From Heterocephalus glaber (Eukaryota; Chordata; Mammalia; Rodentia; Bathyergidae), in NCBI RefSeq assembly GCF_000247695.1, contig NW_004624747.1, positions 9,848,571-9,912,570 on the forward strand: 64,000 bases of DNA. The letters are read 5' to 3'. The notes below the pieces were generated by a model. The model was not told the DNA's origin. It made no database searches and saw only the letters and a program-made list of their open reading frames with translations. The translations under genes were made by a program, and so were the position numbers. This document shows, piece after piece, positions 1 through 11,497 of the stretch. Numbering within the stretch: position 1 is the first letter of the stretch; the number at the start of each line of letters is the position of its first letter.

Positions 1-2323
1 AGAGAGCATAGGGTTTGGTAGCTCAGTGGTGGCTAGCACCTGCTAGCCAGCTATATCACTCCCCCACCCAGTTCTGGTCAGTGGCCTGTGGAACTAGGGG
101 AGCCTCACCCAAGATGTGCTGGCAGCAGCCGGGAATGTAGAGGGAAGGGGCAGAGGGAGAGTAGGCCATGCAGGAAGGGTCATGCAAGCTGATGTGTGAC
201 TGATGTGTGTCTTTAGCCCCATGCAAGGCTGGCCTGGTCAGGAGGGTCAAGGGAACGTGACTTCAGTGTGGTTGGGAAGGGTATCAGAATCCAGTGTTCT
301 TCAGCATGGGGATCTAACACAGAAGGTGGTAGGGAAATCCTTAGTACTGGGGGGTTCTCAGGCAGGTATCCAAGGCTGCCAGGAGAGTCTCACCAAACAA
401 AGGCTGGGTCGGGCCCCTCAGAGGCCCCTTCTAAGGTGGGCATCCTAGCTGGTATGGAGTCAGAGGAGGTAGGTATGGGTGGTGTGACCTGTCAGCAGGG
501 CCTTGGGGGGTGGAGCTTGGGAGCCCTGTCTGGCCTCAGCAGAAGTGTGATGTGTTGTACCTTGTCCAAACCTTGTCTGCCTGGCCAGCTTTCTAGCCTG
601 GGCTGGTCAGATTGGCAGAAGGCTGTGGTGTCTTTCAATGCAGATTCCTCCAGAGAGGGACATCAGATGGTTCTCCTCTTCCCCCAGGAGACACCAATGG
701 TGGGAGGCACAATCCCTGAATAGCAGTAATTCCTCAGGGGCTCACTGGGCTTGGCTGGTCCTAAATGGACAGTGGCTTATTGCTACTGCTGCCAGGTGTG
801 GGAAGCCACGCTGAGCCATGGTCCAGGACCTGGGTAGGATACAGGTCCAAAGTGAGCCCCAGCTTCACCAGCACCTGTTGAGCCTAGGTCGGGTGGACTC
901 CTGGTGAATGCTACTCTGGACTACAGGCCAGGAGCACAGGACATGGTATATGGGTGTGAATGGTGCCTGGGGACTTAGTCTGGCCTGTCTGCAAGGGACA
1001 CACTTTGTGAGCGGCAGATTGGCAAATGCCCTGTGCAAAGCCAGGGCTCAGTAAGACTCGGCCCTAAGTGGTGCAGGTGGCTCCAGTTTCTTTTGGGGCT
1101 TTGGCCTCCTCTCTTTCCTTCCCCTTGGCCCTTCTGTGTCAGGTGATCCATTTCAAGCCTTCTGGTGAGGCAGAAGGGTCTGTTTGGGGCAGGAGCCCCC
1201 ACCCCCAGGTGTGGCTCCAGGCTGAGGCAATGACAACACTGCAGTTAGAAGGAAACTTGGGGTTTAATTCAGCCCTCTGTTAGCTCTTGGCCAATTTGGA
1301 GTGTGGCTATGTTTATGGTGGGGGGGGGGGGACTGTGGCACTTTGAAGAGGCCAGAGATCAGGAGCAACCTTCCACCAGGCTCCGTAGTCCCACTCAATC
1401 TCTCACGTCCCAGAGAAGACAGAGAAGATGTGACCACAAAAGGAAGCCTGTAGCCTTTTATCTCTGGGGAGGCAGTGGCTGGTGCTAATGTACCCCCAGT
1501 GCTCCCTGAGAGTTTAGGACTGCAGAGGGTAGATTTGGGGGCCTCTTAACTCTCAGGGAGAGGAACTTTAGTGGGCAGAGATGGTTTCAAGCTCATGGAG
1601 AAACAGCTAGAATTTGAGCGGGGATCGGACCTGCTGGGAAAACCAAGACTTTCCATGGTGTCAATCATTCCTCCTTTTATGACATTTGATTCTGGAGGAT
1701 CCCTTTCAGATCTGTTATTTCCTTCTCATAGACTCAGGGGTGAGAGCTAAAATCGCCCCATAGGGTCCAAATGCCTCACTGTATAGATGGGGAAACTGGG
1801 GCCCAGAAAGGAAAGCCATTCTTGCCTACAGTCCCCCAGCAAGTCTTGGCCCAGCAGCTGCTTTTCTGACTTAAGTCAATTATTTCCTGTGTCGTCAGGT
1901 AGAGGAGCAGCTAGGGGAGAGGCGTAGGAGGAGAGAGCGGTGGTGGCTCCCTCAGAGAAGGGACGCAGCCACAGCGCCTCCCCTTCCCAGGCGTGCAGCT
2001 GGAGACACCAGGGGGCAGCAGGCTCAGGTTTGTACCTGCTCTGCTGCCCATGAGGGTGAGTGGCTTACCTGCCAGGTATGGAGGACAGGACCAGATGGCT
2101 CTCCAGATCCCTCCAGATCTGAGCTCCAGTTGTCTCTGGCCTGTCCCTAAGTGGGGCAGCTGGTGTGTCCCTTAAATGGGCACTGGTAGTTCCCTGGAGA
2201 GCTTGCCGGGGACGGAACAGGCTGAGATGATGACATCTGGCCTAAAGGTGGGGTAGAATCTGAAGCAATAGGGTCTTTGGGACCAGAATGGTTCAGCTGC
2301 TCACCAGGGCTCTCCCTTTGCAG
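1..2323. other. Upstream flank or 5' intron of ADORA2A
   Basis: Mostly unique sequence before the first recognisable ADORA2A exon, with no intact SINE. In other mammals ADORA2A has several alternative non-coding first exons, some far upstream, so this is probably part promoter and part 5' intron. The open frames here have no recognisable protein similarity and I treat them as chance. A MIR-like scrap lies near 1760-1890. Confidence 0.5.
1900..2055 (+). other. ADORA2A: Candidate non-coding 5' exon of ADORA2A
   Basis: A purine-rich, fairly GC-rich block ends at a strong splice-donor match, AGG|GTGAGT, with the GT at 2056-2057, about 270 bases before the acceptor of the first coding exon. This would suit one of the alternative untranslated first exons known for ADORA2A. 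It is inference from one donor motif and position; the 5' edge is a guess. A cryptic donor in ordinary intron sequence is the main alternative. Confidence 0.25.
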
Positions 2324-2906
<583 letters not shown>

Positions 2907-3269
2907 TGAGCCGGGGGGTGGGGCTTACGTCTGTGCAAAGGCTTGCGGTGACCCTGGTCTGGCCTTTGGCTTCAGTGTATGGGGCTGAGGATGGGGCCCT
3001 GGGGCTCAGTCCCAGACTTCCCAGGGCTGACAGATGGGCAGCCATCACGCCGATCTGGCTGATCCCTGTGGCCACTGAGTGCCCTGGCCTCCCTTCCTCC
3101 CTCAGGCCACATGGGGAGGGTTCATCTGGGCTGTTCTTCACACATCAGAGCAGAACTCCCTGTGTGATGCTGTGGTGGGTGAGGAGCCATGGGAAACTAT
3201 AGGACCTCAGCTAGGAGCCTGTCTGCTGCCTGCCTTTCCCCTGGTCCTCTGGGCTGGCCTCAGCGTGAA

Positions 3270-3330
3270 CATTAGGAGAATGACCCAGAGAGGGGAAGTG
3301 ACTTGGCCAAATGCCACAGTGAGTCACTTG
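3270..3330 (-). repeat. MIR fragment
   Basis: The GAGAGGGGAAGTGACTTGGCCAA motif region is the MIR central core read on the complementary strand. Confidence 0.5.
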
Positions 3331-3799
3331 AACTTACATGCAAATTATGTTGCTTCTCAGGTCACAAAGGACTCAGCCTGCACTGAGCTGGTTGTGGGAG
3401 GGGAATTTTACAGTGCATCTTTTGTGAAGTGACTTCAGCCAAGTATTGTGTAAATGAAGACATTCCGGGAGGCTGAGTTTCCTTGGTGTGGCCTCCACCT
3501 ACCCAGGCTACAAATGAGCTCAAAAGTGTATCCCTGGGGCCTCTGCTCCACCTCCTTGCTCCTCCACCACAGAGCTGGGTTCCACAGCCGCAGCGAATAG
3601 AGGTCCTGAGGGACATCTCCCTGGTTGGGGAGCCAGGTGTACAGTCCCCATGGTGAATTCTCCCAAATAGATGGAGTGCCCAGCTAAGGAGGGAGCCCCA
3701 GCATCCCCACTCTGGGCTGAGAGCGCCCCAGCGGGGAGGAGGACCAGGCTCAATGAGCAAATGGAAATTCAAAGTGTCAAACCCAAGGAGGCCCTCAGA

Positions 3800-3950
3800 G
3801 GTCACTTCCTTCCTCTCATCTTCTGAATGGAAAAATGAGGCTCTGAGAAAGGAGCCAGCGCTCTCAGGGCCACACAAGGAGTTGATGGCAGAGCTGGGAC
3901 TAGACCTGGGATAAACCATAGCCTGCCACCACTGTGACAGCACTCTCTAG
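3800..3950 (-). repeat. MIR fragment
   Basis: Core-like AAAATGAGGCTCTGAGA and downstream GAGCTGGGACTAGACC are typical of a MIR read in antisense. Confidence 0.55.
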
Positions 3951-4439
3951 GGCATGACCACAGGCAGCCCAGTCTCCCAGGAGCTGTACGCGGTGGCCCC
4001 AGCCATCGTCTGAGCCCTAAGTGGGAAGCAGGCACCACACCAAGCTGCTCCAAAGAAGAGGTGGAGCCCGGACCTCGTGTTGCCCCAAATCCCTTGTCAA
4101 AGCCCAAGAAACACCCTGGCTGGTCCTAAAGGGGGCTGAATGGAGGTGGTCTGACTCAGGGCACAGTATGTGGAGGTAGCCTGGGACCTCACAGCCCGCA
4201 TCTCTTGCTCCAGGGTGTGGAGCAGAATCCACATTATCCAGGGACAGCTCAGAACATGGGGGCCCAGGGGAGCCTTCTGTAGCTACCAGGTGGGCCTCAG
4301 TCTACGCAGCACTGAGGGGAATCAGCAGTCTAGCTTCCATTTTCTTCTCCAATTCAAAGGGCAACAACATTCTGGGGAGAAGTCAAGGCAGCTGTTCTCA
4401 ATCTAAAGACCTCAGCTTTGTTTTCCCACTGTTTTCTCT

Positions 4440-4625
4440 CTTCCTCATCTCTGTTTTCTGAGTGTCACCAGAACGGATCCCTGAAGTAGTGGGATGGGAC
4501 TCGCTGTGTGGCTGTGGAAAGTCAGCTGCCCTTCTCTGGGCCCATTTCCTCATCCACAGCAGGGGGATAAGTCTTTCTGTCTCTCGAGTTTACAGAGGTT
4601 TTGAGGGTCCAGTGAATGGATGGGA
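4440..4625 (+). repeat. MIR fragment
   Basis: GGCTGTGGAAAGTCAGCTGCC followed by CATTTCCTCATCC and GGGGATAA follows the MIR order. Confidence 0.5.
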
Positions 4626-4656
4626 GTGGTGAGACTAGGCAGGGTGGGGGTTCAGC

Positions 4657-4842
4657 TTTTTTTTTTCAAGTACTGGAAATTAAACCCAGGGCCTCCACAC
4701 TGAGCTACATTCCCCAGCACATGCCCCTTTTAGATGGTCTTACTAAGTCCCTAAGTTGCCTAGGCTGGGCTTGAACTCATAATGATCCTCCTGCCTCGGC
4801 TGCCTAGGGTGCTGAGGTTACAGGTGTGTACCACTACACCGG
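4657..4842 (-). repeat. B1-ID dimeric SINE
   Basis: Read on the minus strand, a B1-type unit (4736-4842) is followed by an ID-type unit (4664-4735) and an A tail (poly-T at 4657). The ID part has the older gatgtagctcagtgg type A box. Order and orientation match B1-dID. Confidence 0.7.
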
Positions 4843-5533
4843 ACATTCTGCTCTTTCTGTAGCTGCTGAAGGTTTGGAGCCTTGGGTCTGCCCTGACTCC
4901 AGTCTGTATTCTGGACTCCTAGGACCTCTCGAAACTGGACCTCAGCTCCACCTGGACCCTGGGCCATTTGAGCTCTGCTGGGTAAAGCTTTGGAAGGCTT
5001 AGGCTTGTCTCCTCGGCAGGGATGCCGGCAGAAGGTGTGACAGTCACCAAAGGATGTTAGCATCGCATCTCTTTTGATCCTCTGGGCCTAGCATTGAGGC
5101 CGGTGTGGACGTTATGACTCTCATGTTACTCTTGGGGAGGCCAGAGCCAGGGAGGCACATACATTCATCTCCTGATGGGGCTTGACTCTAGAGCCCTTTG
5201 CACTGTTCCTGGCCTTTGGGTCCCTTCACTTTCCTATTCCTAGAAGCCGCTGGCCACTAGGCACTTGGAGGTATCTGTGTGGAGGCTCCTGAGAGCAGGC
5301 TGGGCCTGGATAGAGTCCACTGAGAACTGAAAATCATGGCTGCCCCTGGAGGTGCTACCTGGCTCAGAGACCTCCCTCTTCCTTTTTCCCCTTCACAATT
5401 GAGAATCCAGCCTCTCTGAGATCTGCTGTTCCACTCAGGAAGGTCCACAGGGCTATTCTGAGGTCTAATCTTGGAAGCCTCGCCCCAGGCCTGCACCACA
5501 TATCTGTAACTTTTTTTAAGAATTCAGCTTCAG

Positions 5534-5615
5534 GGCTGGGAATTTAGCTCAGTGGTTCTGCTGGCTGCCTTGCAAGCACAAGGTCCTGAGTTCGAGCCCC
5601 CGTACCAAAAAAAAA
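5534..5615 (+). repeat. ID SINE, young subfamily, with TSD
   Basis: A tRNA-derived SINE with A box TTAGCTCAGTGG and B box GAGTTCGAGCCCC, then an A tail. It is flanked by the direct repeat ATTCAGCTTCAG at 5522-5533 and 5616-5627, an exact target-site duplication. Confidence 0.9.
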
Positions 5616-5630
5616 ATTCAGCTTCAGAAC

Positions 5631-5870
5631 CAGTTGTGGTTAGTGCAGGCCTGTAATTCCAGCACTCGGGAAGCTGAGGCAGGAGGATTGCCACGAATTT
5701 GAGGCCAGCCTGGGCTATATAGTGAGTTCAAGACCAGTCTGCGCTAATAGCAAGAGCCTGTCTCAAAAAAAAAAAAGGGGCCAGGGATTTAGCTCAGTGG
5801 TTCCGCTGCCTGCCTCTCAAGCTCCAGGACCCAAGTTCGATCCCCAGTACCAAAAAAAAAAAAAAAAAAA
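5631..5870 (+). repeat. B1 followed by ID SINE
   Basis: A B1 unit (5631-5775, with the rodent internal duplication around GCCAGCCTGGGCTATATAGTG) runs through an A-rich linker into an ID unit of the young type (5777-5870). TCAGCTTCAGAAC at 5618-5630 recurs as TCAACTTCAGAAC at 5871-5883, one mismatch. So either the pair inserted as one unit, or the ID landed in the B1 A tail. Confidence 0.85.
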
Positions 5871-6185
5871 TCAACTTCAGAACAAGCTATTTCCTCTCTC
5901 CCAAGTATAAGAACCCTGTTGGGTTAGGACAGGGCCTAGTTGGTGAGAAAGAAGCCGGGCTGGGGAAAGAGGCGCAACAGTCAATGACCTCAGAGGATAG
6001 AAACCCTGGATGAGAGATGCAGCCTTCCTTTCTCACAGGAAACCTTTGCACTGCTCTCCTGTCTCTCACAGTACCCCTAGTGGGTGCTGTCAGTCCCCAA
6101 GAACAAGCCAGAGTGCAGGGCGGTGTGAGTGCTGAGGAAATCCTTATCGTAGTGACTTGCCCTGACTTCTAAAAGAGAAGTGTTA

Positions 6186-6260
6186 GAGAGGCAGCTCAGT
6201 GGTGAAGCATGCGCTTGGCAGGAGCAAGGTCATGGGTTCAAGCCTCAGCACCATAAAAAC
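6186..6260 (+). repeat. ID SINE, old type
   Basis: GCAGCTCAGTGGTGAAGCATGCGCTTGGC and GGGTTCAAGCCTC mark diverged A and B boxes. Confidence 0.75.
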
Positions 6261-6298
6261 TGAAAACACGCTCCCCTCTTTGGCCAGACTTTCCAAGT

Positions 6299-6398
6299 GG
6301 ACTGAGGGTGTAGCTCAGTGGTAGAGCACTTGCCTCGAGTTGCAAGGTCCTGGGTTCCAACCCTAGTATGTATAAATGAATAAATAAATTAAATAAAG
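6299..6398 (+). repeat. ID SINE, old type
   Basis: GTGTAGCTCAGTGGTAGAGC and GGGTTCCAACCC boxes, then an (AAAT)n tail. Confidence 0.8.
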
Positions 6399-7174
6399 AG
6401 GCAGGCAGGATTGGGAGGCTGTGCCCCATGGAGGAATAGCGGGGGCGGCAGGTGTGTCAGAAGGAGGGCCACGTGTGTGGCCATGTGTGTGTCAGAAGGA
6501 AGCAAAGCTTGGGCAGAGGCCCCGAGGAGGGAATGATCGTGTGGGCTGTGGCTCAGGGAGGGATGGCCTGGCTGCTGAGAGACAGAGAGGAGCTGAGTGG
6601 GCAGGGAGAGTGGGAGGCTGACTCAGGCCTGTCCCTGTCCAGGGAAGGAGTCTGGGTTTCCCTGTCATCAGGCTGTTCAGTTCCGGGGTCACTGACCTCT
6701 TGGAATAACTGAGGAAATCTCCATCCCCTCCTCAGTGGTGTAAATGCTCATAAACTCCCATTCGGAATCAGGCAGTTATTTTTGGATCATAGGATGAGCC
6801 CCCAAAATGGGTGATTGGGATCCTCAAGGAAGGGCAGCTTGTAGCCTGGAGGATAAAGGGACACAGAAGGCACCCTAAATGAGCTGTGCTCTGGCTCTCA
6901 CATCCTGTGACATCTCAGGGCTCCCTGGAATGGCCGAATGTTGTGCTGGATGGCCTCGGCAACCCTTGCAGCAGGTCTACATATCTGAGGGTCAGGAGGC
7001 CGTGGGTAACCTTGTTAGTCACAGATATAGCCCAGGGGACACTGCTGGGCCATGCCACAGTCTGGCTGTGGTTCACTTTGGGCTTTGATGCTCTCTCAGG
7101 TCCCAGGATGCCTGGATCCAAGACTCTCAGCCTGAGGGGCTTTGTTTTGAGTAACAAAATTAGTCTATTGCAGT

Positions 7175-7248
7175 GTTACGGGGTTTGTTTGCTCGCTTGC
7201 CGTCCTTGCACATGTTAGACAAGCACTCTAACACTCACTCCCAGCCCT
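7175..7248 (-). repeat. Degenerate ID SINE
   Basis: GACAAGCACTCTAACACTCACTCCCAGCCC is the antisense 5' half of an ID; the B box is eroded. Confidence 0.45.
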
Positions 7249-7272
7249 ATTTGATTCACTCCTCAGCCCGGA

Positions 7273-7346
7273 GTGTGTGTATATATATATATATATTATA
7301 TAAAATATATATATATATATTATATATATATATATTATATATATAT
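7273..7346. repeat. (AT)n microsatellite
   Basis: Nearly continuous alternating TA with occasional TT or AA interruptions. Confidence 0.95.
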
Positions 7347-7959
7347 CACTTACATATGCTCAAACATTTAAAAAGAACAAAAGATATATAGTGAAAAGTC
7401 ATCCTCATGCTCCCTCCTGCCCTCAGTGCCCTTCCCAGAAGGCAGTGGTGGGAATCTTCCCAGAGACTTTCTGTGCCTTGCTCAAGTGCTACTCATGGGC
7501 GTTTTGTTTCTGTCTTCAAAAGGGGCTTTCTTTTGAGAATGTAGTGAAAGATTTCCCCTCACAGATTCCCTTGTCTCTAAAAGTAGACAACTGGACAGAC
7601 CAGGGATTTCCATGCTGTGTTCCCCTCAGAGAATTCCAGGCCCAGTCCTGTTGACTCCACCAGCTCATGAGTTCATTAGGTATTTGTTAAGCACTCCTCT
7701 TCCCCAGAAGCTCCCTCTGCCTAACTGCCTGGAAATCCAGGCAAAAGATGTGCTGCTGGAGAACAGTTCGTTCTCCCCAGGGTCCAGGGGGAGCCTGCAC
7801 CATCCCTATAGGGTAACCACTGGCTTCTGCTTGATCACCTCAAACAAGAAGCTCCACACTGCCTAGGCAGCCCATTTCTCCTATGAACAACTCAGCTGAA
7901 AAGCTCTCTCCTACCCCAAGTCAGAGTCTGCTTCCGTAGAGTTTCCACACGGTGATTCA

Positions 7960-8060
7960 GCATTTTGCGTTATGGAGCACTACTCACAGGCCCAGGATGC
8001 TTAGTTCCATTTTACAAACAAGGAAACTGAGGGTCAGTGACATGAAGTGACACACATTCC
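7960..8060 (-). repeat. MIR fragment
   Basis: CATTTTACAAACAAGGAAACTGAGG is the conserved MIR core. Confidence 0.65.
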
Positions 8061-8386
8061 ATATTTAAAGGAATGTGCCAGGGCTAGAACCCAGGCAGAG
8101 ATATGCTTTTCTCAAGAAAGATGCCAAGGAGTATTAAGAACAGTGCTGTGTACAGAGTGAGTGCTATGTTAGTATTAGATGGAGGCGGGGAAGCCTATGA
8201 CTTTATATTTGAGTCTCTAAAACAAAGGACAGGGCAGTGCCAGGTCCCTTGCTTGGAAAAAATGGGCAAGTCCATGATGCTGCTCCTACAGAGGCCCTGT
8301 TGAAGTGACCAAGCCCCTGCTGAGTGGACGTGTGAACTCCTGAGAACTCGTCTGCCCAGTTACCGTTTAGATTCCGAATTGACAGG

Positions 8387-8462
8387 ACTACGGATGCAAT
8401 TTGGTGGTACAGCACTTGCCTGGCATAAGCAAGGCTTAGGGTTTGATCCCCAGCACTGCAAA

Positions 8463-8465
<3 letters not shown>
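8387..8465 (+). repeat. ID SINE, old type
   Basis: TTGGTGGTACAGCACTTGCCTGGC then TTTGATCCCCAGCACTGC, running straight into a GA microsatellite that probably grew from its tail. Confidence 0.75.

Positions 8466-8512
<47 letters not shown>
8466..8512. repeat. (GA)n microsatellite
   Basis: About 23 GA units in the 3' tail of the adjacent ID element. Confidence 0.95.
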
Positions 8513-8514
<2 letters not shown>

Positions 8515-8792
8515 GAAAGAAAGGAAGGGGGAAAGAGAAGGCACGAGAGGATCAGAACTGACAGATTTACCTTGGATTGAGTTGTATCTTGGCCCCTAAG
8601 TGTTCCCAGCAAGTCCATTCCTCTTCTTGGGGTTCAGTGTACCCACCTGTAAGATAGGGGTTTGGAGTAGACAAGAGGTCAGAAGCCACAGGTCATTTGT
8701 TCGTTTGAATAAATTGACAAAATAAACCTTTGGTAAGTTAGCCTAGAAAATCAGTTTTCATCCTCCCCTTGATATCTGGTAACACAGGGAGC

Positions 8793-8853
8793 TTTGTGTG
8801 TGTGTATGTGCGTGTGTGCATGTGTCTGTGTGTGTGTACAGGCGTGTACGTGT
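8793..8853. repeat. Imperfect (TG)n microsatellite
   Basis: TG repeats with A and C interruptions, beside an antisense ID relic. Confidence 0.9.
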
Positions 8854-8912
8854 GGTGTTGGGATGTAGCCCAGGACTTCGTGCATGCCAGGTAAATGCTC
8901 TAATTCTAGGCT
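8854..8912 (-). repeat. Degenerate ID SINE
   Basis: TGCATGCCAGGTAAATGCTCTA is an eroded antisense A-box half. Confidence 0.45.
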
Positions 8913-9354
8913 TATGTTTTGAATGGCAGCAAAGACAAGATAAACACCCATGAGCCTGCCTCAAACATTTGTTACCTATAGGCACATGTGTTTGCTACCC
9001 ATGGGCTATACATTTCCCTGGATGTTTCCAATGCTGGAATTAAGTAGACTGCACTTTTCTTAATACCTATTGCATATCCCTGTCCCAAGCTGGCAATGCA
9101 GAGATGGATGCCCCTGCCCCCAGGGGCCTTAGCAGGATGAAGGAGACTTCTCTGAGAAGGTATCTGCCCTGAACTTGAAGGATGGGTAGGCCTCCTGCCC
9201 TTAAACATAAGGTCATCCTTCAGAAGTCATGAAAGTTGCCTTTCTCAGAAAGTTTATTTTTTGAGAGCCCATTCTTTCACAGAAGCAGTGCCACATTTCC
9301 TGGGGGGGATCAATACACTTTGTGGTCAGTGAATCAAGCCATTCTCCCATGTCT

Positions 9355-9480
9355 GGGACTGGGAATCAGGGTTGGATTTTCATCCAGCTCTTAGCAATAC
9401 TGAGTGTCTTTGGACAGATAACTGTTCTTCTCTCAACCCCAGTATCTCATCCAAGTAGCGCCTCTTGAATATTAAGGTTG
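9355..9480 (+). repeat. MIR-like fragment
   Basis: TGGGAATCAGGGTTGGATTTTCATCCAGCTCTTAGC then TTGGACAGATAACTG follows the MIR layout at low identity. Confidence 0.4.
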
Positions 9481-10066
9481 CCATATAAATGTCAAGACAC
9501 AATTATCTCATTTCTTTCCAGAAGGCTGTGGGTGGGTTTGGAAGGGAGATGGCATCTCATTTGTCTTGGGACCTCTACTCCTTCTTTATCGCTGGGCAGC
9601 CTCTCCTTGGGGGTCTCTGGGCACCCAAGTCAGCTGAGGAGGAAAAAGCATGGCGTATACAAGGCTCAGATCATCACAGGTCTGACCTGGCTGATTCTGC
9701 CCCCAGCTAAGGTACCCCTGCTCTGGACCTGTTCCTGCTCCAAGGGGAAGCATGTTGTCGCTTCAACCAAGATCAGCTAATAGGAAGGGGTACTTCTCCC
9801 TCCTCCAAATCATTATTGTTTCCCTCAAACCAAAATAAAATTAACTCTCAGGATGATGCCTAAAACTAGTGACCATCCAAACATTTGTACAGTGGTTTCC
9901 ATTTTGAGGGTGCCTGTTTTCCTGTTTCCTCCCAGCAGCCTGTGGGAAAGGCAAGGCCCACAACCTCACTTAACAGAAGAGGATGCTGAGGGTGGGAGAA
10001 AGAAGTGACTGTTCCAAGACTTTATAGCCAATGAATGGGGACCAAGTGGGTATAGTTCTGATTGGC

Positions 10067-10076
10067 TTTCTTTTTT

Positions 10077-10147
<71 letters not shown>

Positions 10148-10365
10148 CTTTCTTCCTTCCTTCCTTCCCTCCCTCCCTCCCTCCCTTCCTTGGCTCATTT
10201 CTTTCTTTTCTCCCTCTTTCTTTCTTTCTTTCTCTTTCTTCCTTCCTTCCTTCCCTCCCTCCCTCCCTCCCTTCCTTGGCTCATTTCTTTCTTTTCTCCC
10301 TCTTTTCCTTTCCTTCTTTCTCTTTCTTTCTTTTCTTTTCCTTTCTATTCTTTTTTTCTTTCCAG
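10067..10365. repeat. (TTTC)n pyrimidine tract with internal duplication
   Basis: About 300 bases almost purely C and T on the + strand. A block ending in CCTTGGCTCATTTC occurs twice (GGCTCATTT at 10192 and 10278), giving an 86-base tandem copy inside the tract. It lies about 225 bases before the acceptor of ADORA2A coding exon 2. Confidence 0.95.
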
Positions 10366-10512
10366 TACTGGGAATTGAATCCAGGTCCTTCACACTGAGC
10401 TATATCCCTATCCCCTTAAAAAAATTTTTTTTTTTTAAATTTTGAGACAGGGTCTTACTAAGTTGCCCAGCCTGGGCTTAATCTTGTGATCCTCCCGAAT
10501 CAGCCTTGCACA
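10361..10512 (-). repeat. B1-ID dimeric SINE next to exon 2
   Basis: The antisense ID part (10361-10420) and antisense B1 part (10438-10512) are separated by an A/T linker. The pair ends about 78 bases from the ADORA2A exon 2 acceptor. Confidence 0.7.
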
Positions 10513-10590
10513 GCTGCTCAGGGTTCCTTGACTCTTGGCCCTGACTAGCCCTGGTTTCTCAGGCCTCTCATGCTGGTCTCCTGTTCCCAG

Positions 10591-11497
10591 GTACAATGGC
10601 TTGGTAACCTGCACGAGGGCCAAGGGCATCATTGCGATCTGCTGGGTGCTGTCGTTTGCCATCGGCCTGACTCCCATGCTGGGCTGGAACAACTGCAGTC
10701 AGCCAAAGGAGGACAAGAACCACTCCCAGAGCTGCGATGAGGGCCAGGTGACCTGTCTCTTTGAGGATGTGGTGCCCATGAACTACATGGTTTACTACAA
10801 CTTCTTCGCTTTTGTGCTGGTGCCCTTGCTGCTCATGCTGGGCATCTACTTGAGGATCTTCCTGGCAGCCCGTCGACAACTGAAGCAGATGGAGAGCCAG
10901 CCTCTGCCAGGGGAGCGGACTCGGTCTACGCTGCAGAAGGAGGTCCATGCTGCCAAGTCACTGGCCATCATTGTGGGGCTGTTCGCACTCTGCTGGCTGC
11001 CCCTGCATATCATCAACTGCTTCACCTTCTTCTGCCCCAAGTGTAGCCATGCCCCACTCTGGCTCATGTACCTGGCCATCATCCTGTCCCACAGCAATTC
11101 CGTTGTCAATCCCTTCATCTATGCCTACCGCATCCGCGAGTTCCGCCAGACCTTCCGCAAGATCATTCGAAGCCACGTCCTGAGGCGGAGGGAACTCTTC
11201 AAGGCAGGGGGCACCAGTGCCCGGACCTTGGCAGCTCATGGTGCTGAGGGAGAGCAGGTCAGCCTCCGGCTCAATGGGCACCCCCCAGGGGTGTGGGCCA
11301 ATGGCAGTGCCCCCCATCCTGAGCAGCGGCCCAATGGCTATGCCCTGGGACTGGTGAGTGGAGGGAGTGCCCAAGGGTCCCAAGGTGATGCCAGCCTCTC
11401 AGACGTGGAGCTCCTCAGCCATGAGCACAAGGGAACATGTCCAGAGTCCCCTGGCTTAGAGCACCCCTTGGCCCAAGGCAGAGCAGGAGTGTCCTGA
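10591..11497 (+). CDS. ADORA2A: Adenosine A2A receptor, coding exon 2 (residues 108-409)
   Basis: Completes codon 108 and encodes intracellular loop 2 through the long cytoplasmic tail, stopping at TGA 11495-11497. Both exons give 409 residues, three fewer than human because the human N-terminal extension is absent. Ligand-site residues are intact: F165 and E166 in extracellular loop 2, N178 region in TM5, W243, H247 and N250 in TM6, S274 and H275 in TM7 (human F168, E169, N181, W246, H250, N253, S277, H278). Also present are CWLP, the NPFIY motif at 281-285, loop cysteines C143, C156, C163, C256 and C259, and a glycosylation sequon NHS at N151. The ~120-residue tail keeps the ANGSAPHPE and RPNGYALGL blocks and ends AGVS as in human. 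C115 and K258 differ from human Gly and Asp. Confidence 0.97.

Noticed and set aside
1..45. ID-like start (GGTAGCTCAGTGGTGGC) at the left edge
   Set aside because: Only the A-box resembles an ID; no B box or A tail follows.
5534..5608. tRNA gene suggested by A and B boxes
   Set aside because: All such hits have a SINE A tail and repeat across the window; they are tRNA-derived ID elements, not folded tRNA genes.
8466..8512. Direct-repeat array considered as CRISPR-like
   Set aside because: It is a plain GA microsatellite in a mammalian genome; no spacer structure exists anywhere in the window.
10022..10445. Long Phe/Ser/Leu-rich and Lys/Arg-rich frames
   Set aside because: They are translations of the TTTC/TTCC microsatellite.
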